Origin: Haliotis asinina
Lineage: Eukaryota > Mollusca > Gastropoda > Lepetellida > Haliotidae
Assembly: GCF_037392515.1 (NCBI RefSeq)
Contig: NC_090290.1
Coordinates: forward strand, 55,130,753 to 55,194,752
DNA: 64,000 nucleotides
Direction of reading: 5' to 3'
The position numbers were made by a program, and so were the translations under genes. Shown here one piece after another: positions 1-11,496 of this stretch (position 1 is its first letter; every line of letters starts with the position of its first letter). The notes under the pieces are model-generated. The model had not been told where the DNA came from, did no database searches, and worked only from the letters and a program-made list of their open reading frames with translations.

Positions 1-452
1 CTTTAGTGTTGCATTTCTATTGTAGTTACAATTCGTGTACACTGTGGAATAAATTAGAAGAATCACGTGGAACACCCAGCTGTTGGTCATTACTGTCGGT
101 TTCCAGATACATCTAGGATAAGCAATTGGTCAATGGATAATGCTGATCTGCAAAACCCTCACAGTGTTGATATGATGTTTTGCTTATGATCAGCGTTTCA
201 TTGAGTGTGCTAGGTTTATTAGTTTTCGAGTTAAATTGTAATTCATCGGACCTCATTTGAGCCATACGCACTACGTGAGTTTGGCATCAACGCTGAAAAT
301 AGACAATATCAAAAGCCATAGAATCAATACCTTTCACTGGAAGCATTACTGGCTGTCAATGCACAGTAGGCCTTTCTAAACAGAATACATGAATATAATA
401 TTCTGTGTGAAGAACATCAAAGAATCAAGTAGCGTTACGCTTGCGCCTCGAT
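1..452. other. Upstream region of the C-type lectin gene
   Basis: AT-rich non-coding sequence before the lectin start codon. I see no convincing coding exon, RNA gene or repeat. It should contain the 5' UTR and promoter of the lectin gene, but I could not assign a TATA box or a start site. Confidence 0.4.
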
Positions 453-744
453 ATGTACCTCCAAATAGTTGGGGTACTAGTATTTGTGCACTATACTACC
501 TCCGTAGGAATTCCCTTGAAAATACGTTCCTACCGCAGGTATATTTCTGGAAAAACTGCGAATAAGTTCATTCTAAGATCGGAAATATCGCCGAGCACAT
601 TAGTTTGTATTGGTTTATGTGCAGCTGAGAAAGGCTCCTTATCCACGTCTTTTTCACATTCAACTGGAAGATGCACGTGTCATTCCGCTCTGCCACAGGA
701 CATAGCGTTGATAGATTCCACAGGAACAAGTTTGTACAGAGCAG
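453..744 (+). CDS. Lectin gene exon 1: signal peptide and PAN-like module
   Basis: The start is the ATG at 453. The frame is open from a TTG at 441, but the ATG directly precedes the hydrophobic leader. The exon ends in phase 1 at GCAG|gtaact (744/745). The cysteine pattern C-x3-C-x17-C-x-C resembles PAN/apple domains, but a central cysteine found in many of them is missing. The frame closes soon after the donor, which supports the splice call. Confidence 0.78.
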
Positions 745-3700
745 GTAACTATAGCAGAAGCGTTTAATTACATAAGGAAGCATCGAAGTTTAACCTCGTG
801 TGCACCCGTGCGGATGTTAGTAAGAGGCGACTTATGTGAGACTAACGGTATATCCCTCGCTCGGGAAATACCAACATCTGGGCACTCATGTAAACATAGT
901 AAGACATGGTCACTCACGTAATACCCTCTATATCTTATACTTGAAATATTCCCTATGTGGGTTAAGTGTCGGTTGATATACAGGTATACAGATATTATCA
1001 AATAATAACTATTGGTTTGTAAGATTAAGAAGATATTCATGATTAGGGTATGCATTCATCGCAACCGCCGGGATGGAAAAAAAGAGTGACAGGTCATCTG
1101 GTAATTCAAAAATTCACGGAGACTGTAGCCATCTATGTATACATCCAGGGTGTAAATCTGCTCTACAAGGGCAACATTCCTCCACTATTTATGTTATTTG
1201 ATGGATTCTTCACGTATTATTTTTAGCTGTGTAATAGGTTCTTCGTCAAAATGTTTTCCTATTGTTATTCCTGAATTAGCGACATTTCCAAACACCACAC
1301 ACAGCACTGAGTCCCGTTCCTCAAGGCACACATAGCACTAGTCACCATTGGGACAACTGTATTCATAGCAGCTTTTTTTTTAACTGCATATGCAAAACTT
1401 TATGCATGATCAGCTTCTCTATCTTACAATAGCGACGTTTCTGTAAAGATTATTTTACCATTTTTCACATGCTTGAAAAAGGCATGGAAATGTTTATCGA
1501 AACGTTGAAGTCGATCATCCGTAAAGTGTTGTCATGTTTATATCACCACCTTCCAGAATTCTACTCTAACAAATCAAATATCGAGACGAGTTGCAGAACG
1601 CTGACTTGGCAGATCACGATGTAAATTCCACCTTATGTGGCAGCTAGGACTCAAAGTTTTGATACTGTTATAGTGTCTACTTCAGGACAGCCCTGTCCAA
1701 ATATTTCTACAGACCAAAATCTATGTAGCCAGGATATATGATATTTAGTTATTATTATTCAATCTGCAATCTTGATCTTTATCACTACCGCAGAGTACAT
1801 TGTTTTGTCAGATACCTTGTTCCTCTTTGTCACTTCCATTAATTACTGTTTATGACATTTATGGCCTTTATTGGTCATCCCCCTTGGCTGTGTCTGTCAT
1901 CACATCAGCTGTAGAAGGAAGTGCTATTAGTTTCTCTATCTGTCCATTGTTGAATCTTTGCCTGTCTATTGTTGTTAAAAACTATATATATGTATGTATG
2001 TGAGTGTGGAGACCGGCATTCCGACACTGTAGGGACGACCGCGAGCAGGATTATGCCGCTCGCTGGAAAGGCCCGGGGGTTGAGCTGGAAGTCCGCGTAC
2101 CTCATTTATGTATACTTGTTTCTCATGTCTTGTGAAACCAACTAAAGAAGTTTGAACAACTAAACCATGCCTTCGTCTTCACCAACGTATTCATTTGTCT
2201 TCGTCAATGTAGTGTTCATCAAAATCATGAGCCGATCCCCAGTCGACGCACCAACCATATATGACACCCGTTGACAATACCAACCTGTAGGACATATGTG
2301 AATCTCAGGTGTCTTCTCTATTCGTCACAATATAGTAACATTCGTCAAGTATTTAAATATGAACCAGAATGTCGTGAACAAACTCTTGCCAATTGTAATG
2401 ACAATTTTAAAATCGTTATAGATGCTGTTAAAGCGTAGCGTACGGCATATTGCAAAAATGGACCACACGAGCAAAAAGAACCTGTGGAATGTCTTTCAGA
2501 GTGGGTTAAGTCAGTACTTGATGTTCCCTTTAGTCGAATATACAAAGCAAAAGAGAGGCATTGGAAAAAAACCATTCTTCAGACAGCTTCCCTCACAATT
2601 CTGTCCCTTATGACAAGTTTGACGTTATTCCCACTGACAAGGCCTCAGATAACATGGCCATTATATATACCGTATATAAGTCAAAAAAAAGAAACTTCAC
2701 AACATGTAATTTTTTAAAATAATGAATAATTTTTCGCTGATGATGCGTCTATGTTTCCGAAATGGGATCCCTATCTTTCGATTCTAGAAAAACGTTCGCA
2801 AAACCCACTCAAACCCATACATTCGTCGTGCAAATAACGTTAGTGCCATATCAGGTTTTGCACAAGCAGTCGATCACGTGCAGGTGATCTTCGCATCGAA
2901 GTTTTCTTCATTTACACTCGTTTGCATTGGCCTCAAGAACTGAAAAACCCCCACACTTTTAAACCACAGTTCTAACGGCACCCTAAATGCCACGATTGTC
3001 AAATGTGCAACGTGTACGTGCCTATGGCATGTTGCAAGCGGGAAGTTCAGTTATTGACGTCGCAAGGGCAATGGGATGCAGCCGTCGTACTGTGACCTGC
3101 ACCACTTCTGATCGCCCAAGGTCGGATCGTCCACGTGTTACGACACAATCAGAAGACCATCAAATCGTCCTACGTCACCTACGTGACATATTTGTTTCCG
3201 GCTACAGGGCTGAGATATTTAGAGGTCTGTCCTCAAAGACCATTCGAAATCGGTTGCGGGCTGCCAATCTCCATTCTCGACGTCCATATTGTGACTTGAC
3301 ATTCTGTATACCCATGTTTTGGAACGGCGGTGTAGTCTAATGGAGCTGATTGTGTCACTGTCAGTGTATTGAGTACATCACACAAGTCTCATCAGTGAAA
3401 CAATAACAATGTAACCATCTTACCATCTCTTGTTCTTTTATAGTGCCCTGAAAAAAGAGTGCGAAGTTTCCTTTTTGACTCAGTATATTTAAACATTTTA
3501 CATTTCGTCAAAGAGCTTGGTATATGTGACATGTCAAGTATGACACATATAAGGCTAGGGTGATAACTGAGGATGAAATCTGCCAAGCCTATTCCACGAC
3601 CCTATCAACATTTGGCCTGTAAAAACCTGAAGACATGTCTATTCTTCTTTTGTAATGTATTCCAAAACTACATACTTACAATTCCGTACCAGGAGGCGTT

Positions 3701-6700
3701 TATTACTGGTTCCAGCGAATGCAACGCCCAATCTCTACTTCAGAGATTAATTATAATCCTTAATACTATTAAGGGAGAACTTTCGTAATATTCACAGAAA
3801 ATGTTTGAAACACATGGAACTATTACCATATGGATTCTCAAAAACTCGAAGGATACCCTTACATTTGCAGGATCTCAGGAACGGACAGCAGAGTTCCATT
3901 CTCCTTTAACATTTTTAATGGGGGAGGGGAAGGGGAGTTGTAACAAACGTGGTGAACACCTACGACATACCTTCATATCTATCACCAAGGTTTCAGGACA
4001 TTTTGTCCATAATGAAAGCAAATGCCATTTAATGTTTACCAAGAAAACATTATGTGAAATGCTGGCCTTTCTCGTTGATAACATCTTTTTAAATAAATTT
4101 GGGGGAGACAACATTTCACAAAGCAGTAGGTATCTGCTCACATCCCTCTACATTCGTTTCTTATGAATCAGAATTTCTGCTTGGGTTGGCAATATAAGAA
4201 CTAGGTAACTTGACCAAGAAGTTTAACTTAAGCTTCATTTACATCGATGATTTAATATGGATTAATTACCTTCAACTGACTTTGCCACCTGAACTTGAAC
4301 TTGAGACCACCTCAACTGTTTCATGTATGTATGTATGTATGTATGTATGTATGTATGTATGTATGTATGTATGTATGTATGTATGTATGTATGTATGTAT
4401 GTATGTATGTATGTATGTATGTATGTATGTATAAACATTCAGAGTGACAAAACTTTACAATTATCCATAATGCCGTATCACAGAATTCCCCAAACTTTCC
4501 ATTCGTCAATTTCTCTTTCATGTCTAACATGAACACATCATTTGATATGATATCATTTGTAGTCGTATACTTTTGAGTCATTGAAACAAATGCGGACAAA
4601 GGAAAGTGCTAATAAATGAGAAAGCGGAAGTGACATGGTTGAGGAGGCTCTGTGCAACTATGAAAAGGCCGCGTGACGTACAGTGATATTTCATGTACGG
4701 GCCCAATTTACACAACAGTCTTGCTTCAACTGAGGAACTTTGAAATTACGGTTTAGTTTGCCTTGGGTGCTAGGCAGTGCTCCAGTAGTGAGTGAGTGAG
4801 TGGAAATGTAACGTCCCATCCGCAGCATCTCAGCCGTATTGTGACGAGTGATCCAACAGAGATAGAGGGCAATTCCATTAATAGATAGGGACACTTGCGA
4901 AAACAAAGAGGAAGCGTATCGCCCTTTGCCCACCACTTTAATTCCTCGAAACAAACACTGCATAATATTTGCACAATGCACACAAGGCATAACTGATACA
5001 TGTAGCAAGAGCGAATGCAAATTCATAAGACGTGTTAGCTTGCACACTGCTTTTTTCATGGCCCCGTTCTTCAAGTGGTAAGATTATATTACGCCACATA
5101 AACGTTGAGTAAAATGTTTGAAATTGAAGCTACCAATTATTTCATGATGCAAACATATGGTCATCTTGTTTGAGCACCGATGGACATATAAACCCCGTGT
5201 ACATACAAAACATTCATATCCGACATCATATATCTAATTTGTGGAAGCATCTGAAAGTTTGAAAATTTTCGCGTTTCCACATTACTAAACCTAGGCCGAA
5301 ATCGGGAAAAAACAGTAAGTGAGTGAGTGAGTGAGTGCGTGAGTGAGTGAGTGAGTGATAATGTAACGTCAGTATAATACTATACTGTCTGCAATGTATG
5401 ATACTACTTTAAGGCATTCATCAACGGACAATCTTTTTACGATACATCAATCCCATTAATAATAGGTTATTTTTTAAATTACATTAACCTCAGTCAAAAC
5501 ATATCTATTGAAAATCCTGCGATCAATAGCAAACATTTGATATGCACTATGATCACGCATCATCCGGGGTACTTAATTATGGATACATGCATGTAAATAG
5601 CTGAAAATTCGGTTATAGTATTCGTTAAAAGGGTGCTTGTGCACACATGAGCGTATATTTCAAAGGTACATCATTGTACGAAATATATGTCCGAATTTAG
5701 GAACTATCTACAAACATATAAATCCAGCCATAGCATGTATCTACATGCATGTGCACTATTTGCGTTGATTTCAATGCTGTACTTTTGTTCCTGAGCTTCT
5801 CGAAGGCCTTGCTTTATCTACATTCGGCAATGGGAGCCGTATCAATTTACAATTGCGGAGGGGTACAGAAACAGTATGTCATCTAGACTGACACTTCCAT
5901 GTTAGTGGAATCCCGCCTAGCTCAGTAGGTTAGTTAGCTGACTTTAGGATTAGGTGCCTCACTTTGCGAGGGTTCGAATCCGAGATGGGATTTAACTGAA
6001 ACGAGTTCTGCACTTTACTTTGAAAGTGCAATCCCAGCGTACGTTGAAATCGTATTTAGCTTCGTGTATCTTTGTGTGACTGTTCCAGAATGCGTGCCGA
6101 CACCAGGCTACGTGTACGACAGCGAGGCGTATTTCTGCTACAAGGTCCACACCGACATGGTGATGTGGGAGGAGGCACGAGATGTGTGCCACAGCGAAGG
6201 AGGAGAGCTGGCCAAGGTGGACACACCTGCTAAACTGAGCGTTATCTATGACATTGTGGGAAAAGGCAAGAAACGACGTACTTACTGACTGTGTAGTTAT
6301 TCCGTCCATTATGGGAAGTAGTAGTATCTGCCGCAAATTATTATACCACTCATGAGAGACAACCTTTTTATTACCACTTGTATGTAACGGTACTACATAT
6401 AAACTGAACATGATAGTATATACCGGTATATACCAATCCCCTTATGCTTACAGTCACAAGGAATAAAAGACCATGACTGAGCACCGGTGTCTGATAATTT
6501 CTATTTCTTTGGTTGCTAAAATAGTTAAGACACAAAGAGATATGAATATGGTTGTACCAGTAACCTTTTGATATCTTCAAACGTCCAACACAGGAAAACA
6601 TAGTAACAAATATACGATAATGACAATATTAGAAGATAACCATCAAATATGATTAGACATATGTCTCTAAATGTTTGGTTTTCATAACTTTTCAAGTATT

Positions 6701-9700
6701 AGCATAATAACATTGTTTTCTCGTTCGTATACTGTGCATTGTAAATATTTTGCTTTAATTTCAAATACAAAGTCTTCAAGACCCCCTTACTGCCACACTA
6801 ATGAACTTTAAGTTTTACTGTTGTGCTGGTCGGTTCAATGAAAATCCTTATATTTTAGAACGTATCCTAAGAACAACCGATGCTGTTGCGACTTGATCTT
6901 GCATACGTCGAGAGATGGCCAGTTCTCGGGAAGCAACACGGCTTTGCTTTGGTAGATAGATAGATGGATAGATAGGAAGGCGTCTATGCTTGTCGTAAGA
7001 GGCGACGAAAGGGATCAGGTGGTCAGGCTCGCTGACTTGGTTGACACATGTCATCGGTTCCCATCTGTTGCGTAGATCAATGTTCATGTTGTTGATCACT
7101 GGAATGTCTGGTCCAGACAGCCGCCATTTACAGACCGCCATCATATAGCTGGAATATTGCTGCGTGCGGCGTAAAACTAATCCCACTCACTCAGATAGTT
7201 AAATAAAAACAGAATGCCGTGACAAATTACTGTAATGACTGTACTATAATTGTGGAACATCCTCCATGTTCTTTAGTATATTTGATCATTCATTTACTGT
7301 AGCAGCAATATCTTGCCTGTCAACTTGCACTTCCTTTGGTAAATATTTTTAACAAGGAGGTTGTACTTTCATTACGATATATGTTGTAACTTAAGTATAT
7401 TCTTGTTGATGACGTGCCACAGTTAAGAAAAGAAAATATATAGAATAACATAGCAAGGGATATGGTATAACATTCACAGGACAGACGGGGTTAAAATCAT
7501 AGTGAATGTAAGTGTTGAAGGAAATATATAAATAAATGCATGATCAACTCAACATTCTACTGATAATGTAGCCTGTACACAGAATATCAACACGAACAGC
7601 AAAAATATTATGACTGAAACCGCAGCTGCATAAAAATGTCTTCATTTGTACCATTTCAGACCAAATTGTAGATAAAGGGTTATGTACTGCAACTGCTTGC
7701 TTTACCGTTATAAAAATAATAAAATATTTCATCAAATTTACATCAGGCGTATGTAGAAACTTTGATAGATTGAAAGTCATGAAATCCATTTCCGATGCGT
7801 TGTAACTGAACTGTTTTTGTATGTTTGACAACTATTATCAGGTCCTTGATTTAGTCACTATTGTTTACGACGCTAATGATAATAATAATATACGACATTA
7901 GTCGCGTAAATTACCCTTCTGACATAAATTGTTCATCAAATATTATATTTTGAGATGCAAACACATCCGTGATGTGATTATGTCTTCTACAGTAAAGGCA
8001 CTGATATTAAAAACTGGTGTAATATAATCACATAATTGACAATGCAATGGTTTAGGTTACATCCATAAGTCCAGACTCAATTATTCACGCCCCTGCTATA
8101 TAGTTGGAATGTTGCTGAGTGCCGCATTAAGCACCAACCAACCAACTTAAACTAATTATCCCACTGAGTGAGTGAGTGAGTGAGTATGGTTTTACGCTGC
8201 TTTAAGCAATATTCCAGCAACATAACGGCGGGGAATAGCGGCAATGGGTTTCACAAAGTCCCACTGAAATAATATTCGCTAACTTATCAGCCAAAACTGT
8301 GTTCCATGTGAAATATTCATCGTGTTAGATCAAAGCAAGTCTCCCAGCAGATATCGTTTTGATAGCAGATTTTGTACAATGCCCTGACATTATCAGCTGC
8401 ATGACCGACAATGCTATGACGTCAAAAACTTGATGACATCACACTGCTATGACATGGGTGCACTAGTACTGCAAGTCTGATTACAATATCGTGTTCACAG
8501 ATGTACATTTTTCATTAAAACTAATCAAGATTTTTTATGACAAATACAATCTCGTCTTCGTATCAAATATATTAACATTTGTTGATAAAATGATATCACT
8601 ACACGTGATGATATCAGATGACACTCGGCTGATGTTCTCTAGATGTAACCAAACAAATATAACGAAGGTCAAGTGTTTATATTAGTTTTATATATAATAT
8701 TAAACTGTGCCCCCATCACAAGGGACAAGTATTTTATTTATGCATTTTGCAGGATCTTTTTTGTAATACAAGCTCTCATTTAATTATTGCATTTTAAAAA
8801 GAATAATTTTATTAGATTTGTTGGCTGATTTCTAAATAGTTAAATATTTTATCATTGGAAGTTTAAATGACGACCTCAGATCGCTAGTGGCTGTACCCTC
8901 AACGGAGAGTACCGTAAGTCCCAAAACATTCGATGTCAAACTCTATCTTCCACTTTTTTGCTGTAGTATTATTGTCATTTTAATTTTTGTCTAAACTTGC
9001 ATACAATCGTCATCAGCTGAGGGCATGATATAAACCCAGCTAGGGTCCATGCATGTGGCAGAGGCACTGTAAGTCCCCATGGTCCCAAACATGATGATCT
9101 ACGTTCAGCCGTTGGCGATCTATAGCCCGTGTTTTATATTGTATTGTCTGCTTAATTAATAGAATGTTTTACTTTTCCATGTTAGTTTTACATTCATACT
9201 TGTGATACCCTAGTATTTTAGTGTCCATCTTGACAGATTTTATTCTTCAAATGTTTTCGTTTTTCATATATATATTGTTTGTTTTCGTCACGATGTGGTT
9301 GATATATTGCCGATGTGACGTTAAATATTAACTCACTCACTCACTCACTTAAACTGTGTTCATTGAAATGGAAAGTACCGTAGCCGACTTTGATATTGCT
9401 TGCAAGTTTAGAAATGCTATAACCTTCACAAGATAAAAAAAGTAGTAGAATTGGAAAGCGTAAATCAGATGTTGATTGACAAGACAATGATTACTTAGTT
9501 TTACATCCTCACTACGTTTGGAAACATGCACAATATTCATTGGTTGCATGTAGATGGCCATATTGAGAAATCATATAGTATATGATATATGCACACATAG
9601 ACTTTAGCTGTCTCTTATTATTGACCCCTGGCAATGATGAATTGAGAATTGTTGCATACATACAATTATTACACTGTCTCTGGCGTATATATCCCTGTAC

Positions 9701-10560
9701 ATCAAGCCACAGACATGGCTTGAACTACCCCACTATGGCTATGCCTTGGCTGTTTGTAAGACGTTATTTGATAGAATGTCGCTAAGTCGTTATGGTACAA
9801 TCACAAAATATGGCATATAAGATACGTTCGTTCCGATGTAAACAAACATAGCAAGTTGACAATCCATCTATCTGCACTTTGTAGACACAACTTTGTATTT
9901 ATGTTTTGAACGTTACCACGCCACTGAAGTTATTTGCTCTACTATGTCCTACAGGTACAAACATCTGTTATGGGCAAAAGTGACGAAATACACACACATT
10001 AAATATCTAATTTCCCATCCGTTTTAAGGTGTTGGGGAGGTCGTATCTGGACCTGAAATAAGATTACATACATACATACTTACAAAGCACCAAATCCACT
10101 CATCACTGTATGTAACTATGGCTACTTAATCAATCCAGATTGCATGTGCATGCATTTCTGTATGCACTCAGAACATATTGAACTTATAACTATCTAACTG
10201 GTGCTCCGAAAATACCTCATACGTTCAAAATGCGACAACATACAGAGTAATGAAAATAGAAGCACGATAAAGTCTTTTGATTTTATGCAAATCATTACTA
10301 CTACTGCTGTTTTAGTTGTTATCTGGAAATATAATTAGGGTGTACGTGTGTTCACAGATGGAACCAGAGAATACTTTCTGGGCGCCAGGGACTCGGACAA
10401 GGAAGGAGAGTGGAGGTGGGTGGCGGACAACTCGCTGGTGGAAGGATTTAACAGGAAAGGAATATCTGATTGTTTAGAGATCGAGCCAGATCTGGACTTT
10501 GACGACACCGGCTGCCGAATCCAGGATCAGAGATATTTCTGTGAACTCCTACTACCTTGA
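453..10560 (+). CDS. Secreted PAN-like + C-type lectin domain protein (3 exons)
   Basis: Three exons join in consistent phase 1: 453-744, 6089-6265 and 10358-10560, giving about 223 residues. Residues 1-19 form a hydrophobic signal peptide (MYLQIVGVLVFVHYTTSVG). Residues 30-97 carry four cysteines (C52, C56, C74, C76) spaced like a reduced PAN/apple module. Residues 99-220 are a C-type lectin fold: the C-x14-C start, WEEAR, GGELAKVD, YFLGARD, GEWRWV and the closing cysteines DTGC and RYFCELLLP. The usual calcium/sugar motifs (EPN or QPD, and WND) are not visible; FDD stands where WND is expected, so classical sugar binding is doubtful. Such small secreted lectins are expanded in molluscs and are usually assigned to innate recognition; that role is inference. 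Exon 2 lacks a strong GT donor. The phase-matched choice is a GC donor after 6265; a weaker GT donor after 6277 would add four residues. Confidence 0.82.
2678..3481 (+). mobile_element. Internally deleted Tc1-like transposon inside the RT relic
   Basis: Ends near 2680-2702 (gtcaaaaaaaagaaacttcac) and 3458-3479 (the complement of gtcaaaaaggaaacttcg) form imperfect terminal inverted repeats, with TA-rich flanks as expected for Tc1/mariner insertion. The frame 2987-3340 encodes a Tc1-type N-terminal DNA-binding region: MPRLSNVQRVRAYGML, a helix-turn-helix with MGCSRRTV, then a GRPR-like linker (SDRPRSDRPRVTT) and ETIRNRL-like KTIRNRL. The DDE catalytic part is absent and the element is about 0.8 kb instead of roughly 1.3 kb, so it is internally deleted and could move only with help. 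Confidence 0.72.
2987..3340 (+). pseudogene. Truncated Tc1-like transposase (DNA-binding half)
   Basis: 117-residue open frame with a start ATG and the paired-type helix-turn-helix region of Tc1 transposases: MPRLSNVQRVRAYGML, then VIDVARAMGCSRRTV, then the basic DRPRVTTQSEDHQIV stretch and LSSKTIRNRLRAANLHSRRP. Full-length family members are about 340 residues; the catalytic D, D and E region is missing. Only DNA binding to its own ends could remain. Confidence 0.75.
4323..4432. repeat. (ATGT)n microsatellite
   Basis: About 27 uninterrupted copies of a tetranucleotide. It opens frames on both strands (MYVCMYVC and YIHTYIHT patterns) that are not genes. Confidence 0.97.
4786..4860 (-). repeat. 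TCAC-tailed repeat 3' end, reverse copy
   Basis: The sequence gtgagtgagtgagtggaaatgtaacgtc is the reverse complement of a GACGTTA...CACTCACTCAC repeat end that recurs at 5312-5370 and 9290-9350. Confidence 0.55.
5312..5375 (-). repeat. TCAC-tailed repeat 3' end, reverse copy
   Basis: An AGTG/GAGT tetranucleotide run followed by gataatgtaacgtcag. It has the same end structure as the copies at 4786 and 9290. Confidence 0.55.
5906..5990 (+). repeat. tRNA-like SINE head (Pol III A and B boxes)
   Basis: The sequence contains an A-box-like tagctcagtaggt and a perfect B box ggttcgaatcc at normal spacing, within about 80 bp of CpG-bearing sequence. The acceptor ends pair only partly (tcccgcc with gatggga) and the T-arm flanks do not pair well, so a functional tRNA gene is unlikely; a tRNA-derived SINE head or tRNA pseudogene fits better. 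Confidence 0.55.
6089..6265 (+). CDS. Lectin gene exon 2: first half of C-type lectin domain
   Basis: The acceptor is gtgtgactgttccag|aatgcg. The exon encodes ECVPTPGYVYDSEAYFCYKV, W124, EEARDVC and GGELAKVDTPAKL. The end is uncertain: G|GCAAGA at 6265/6266 (a GC donor, phase 1) joins to D-G-T-R-E in exon 3 and keeps normal lectin spacing; the GT alternative at 6277/6278 is weaker. Without splicing the frame stops at about 6288. Confidence 0.75.
6980..7198 (-). repeat. Dispersed repeat family B, reverse copy
   Basis: The characteristic order is read in reverse: gcttgtcgtaagaggcgac, gggatcagg, gttgatcactgg, tctggtccagac, agaccgcca and gcgtaaaacta, ending in cactcactc. The same ordered blocks occur at 18739, 43681, 48700, 52140 and 58830. 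A short GATA run (6955-6975) lies just before it. Confidence 0.85.
8083..8160 (-). repeat. Partial family B repeat, reverse
   Basis: A partial copy containing ctatatagttggaatgttgctgagtg and a cgcattaagcaccaacc tail, equivalent to the right end of the full copies. Confidence 0.6.
8165..8270 (+). repeat. SINE family A, partial copy
   Basis: Starts with a GTGA run, then ggttttacgctgcttt, agcaatattccagcaa, acggcgggga and aatgggtttcac. The tRNA-like head is missing. Confidence 0.75.
8870..9350 (+). repeat. TCAC-tailed repeat, probable 3' end of a retroposon
   Basis: The end at 9290-9350 reads cgatgtgacgttaaatattaac followed by four CTCA units, the same end found inverted at 4786 and 5312. An upstream stretch with paired 'taagtcccaaaac' and 'taagtccccatggtcccaaac' blocks suggests an internal duplication. 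I cannot tell whether it is a LINE 3' UTR or a separate SINE. Confidence 0.45.
10358..10560 (+). CDS. Lectin gene exon 3: second half of C-type lectin domain and stop
   Basis: Acceptor gtgtgttcacag|atgg. Encodes (D)GTREYFLGARDSDKEGEWRWV, then SDCLEIEPDLDFDD, TGC, RYFCELLLP and TGA. The cysteines complete the lectin fold. A polyadenylation signal follows at 10787. Confidence 0.85.
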
Positions 10561-10786
10561 CCGAACTCATGCTTCATGTTCGCCAAATTTCCTCCAAAAT
10601 TTCCTTCCTCATTGTTTGTAGAAGTGTGTATTGGTCATAATATTTTCACCACTTTAAATTGTCCGTAATGAACAAAACGTGATTACTGCACTTTCACAAA
10701 GTCCATGTCTCGGGGTAGTGGCATGACAAAGAGTGTATTTCAAGAGACAGTCACGAAATAACTAGAACTTGTTCTGAAGTAGTGCA

Positions 10787-10792
10787 AATAAA
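10787..10792 (+). promoter_or_regulatory. Polyadenylation signal of the lectin gene
   Basis: AATAAA 227 bases after the lectin stop codon, at a normal distance for a 3' UTR end. Confidence 0.5.
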
Positions 10793-11349
10793 TACTGCAT
10801 ATGATACCTTGAAGCCATGAGTGCAAGAACCAAGTTCAAAGCAATTACCGAAAAACAGTGCATATCTTCGAACTGACATGCAGATACTAGTTTGCATTAT
10901 TTTCGTTCCGATTATCTGTGATCGGTCTTGTGGATTTCTAAACGTTCTGGATACGGCTTGCCTTCATACGTTCTGCCAAAGACAAATCCATGTCAACCGT
11001 CAATAAAACGATCATTATTTTAGGACCTCGGGTTTGTAATCGTCACAATCTTTTGAAATATATCTCAAAATGAAATGGGTTTCTGTAATTCGTCATCTTG
11101 CCCGACCATCGTATCATGTTTCTAGCGTCTTCTTTCGAGCCTGGGTCTTGCAGGACAGTACTTTCGTGCAAACTGATTGTGTTTTGACTTTCCGCATACT
11201 ACTCCCAATTTTCATAGGTACATGTGTTTGTGGGCAACATGACGGCAGCCTGCACAACATTCTGTAGGCATGTGCTCTGGACGATAAATTCATGAAACGT
11301 TCAACTTAACACTTCTCTTCATGTGTATTATCTTTTAACCGGAAGTTTG

Positions 11350-11496
11350 AGTGAGAGAGAGTGTTTAGGTTTACGCCCATTTTAGCAATATCCCAACAAT
11401 TTCACGGGGTACACCAGTAATGGGCTCAACACATTGTCCTCATATTGAGAATCAAACCCGGGAAAGGTCTTAACCATTAGGCTACCCAACTGCCCA
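11350..11496 (-). repeat. SINE family A copy (tRNA-like head on minus strand)
   Basis: Plus-strand order: tttagcaatatcccaacaat, cacggggtacaccag, aatgggctcaac, acattgtcc, aatcaaacccggg, aaccattaggctaccc. Read on the minus strand, the last blocks give a tRNA-like head with an A box (gtagcctaatgg) and a degenerate B box (gggtttgatt). Confidence 0.85.

Larger units (their letters stand above)
2150..4320 (+). mobile_element. Reverse-transcriptase retroelement relic, Penelope-like or related
   Basis: Translated pieces on the plus strand match conserved stretches of a reverse transcriptase family common in marine invertebrate genomes: IPTDKASDN near 2630, FITGSSEC and LIIILNTIKGEL near 3700-3780, WILKNSKDTL near 3830, LVDNIFLNKFGG near 4070, and the catalytic-box form FIYIDDLI followed by PPELELETT near 4230-4310. 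The order is colinear, so this is one old copy. It is broken by several lesions and interrupted by a Tc1-like element at about 2678-3481. I recall this family as Penelope-like but cannot confirm the order without a search. No terminal repeats were identified. Confidence 0.6.
745..6088 (+). other. Intron 1 of the lectin gene
   Basis: A 5.3-kb intron from gtaact at 745 to tgttccag at 6088. It contains a reverse-transcriptase relic, a deleted Tc1-like element inside that relic, a long ATGT microsatellite, two reverse-oriented TCAC-tailed repeat ends and a tRNA-like SINE head. I see no further exon; the remaining sequence is AT-rich and featureless. Confidence 0.6.
6266..10357 (+). other. Intron 2 of the lectin gene
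   Basis: A 4.1-kb intron ending in gtgtgttcacag at 10357. It contains two SINE copies, a smaller SINE fragment and a TCAC-tailed repeat end. The rest is AT-rich sequence in which I see no exon. Confidence 0.55.

Noticed and set aside
4210-4599. Tetrapeptide-repeat frames (MYVC, IHTY)
   Set aside because: Produced by the ATGT microsatellite.
5906-5990. Functional tRNA gene
   Set aside because: The B box is perfect but acceptor and T-arm pairing are poor; better explained as a tRNA-derived SINE head.
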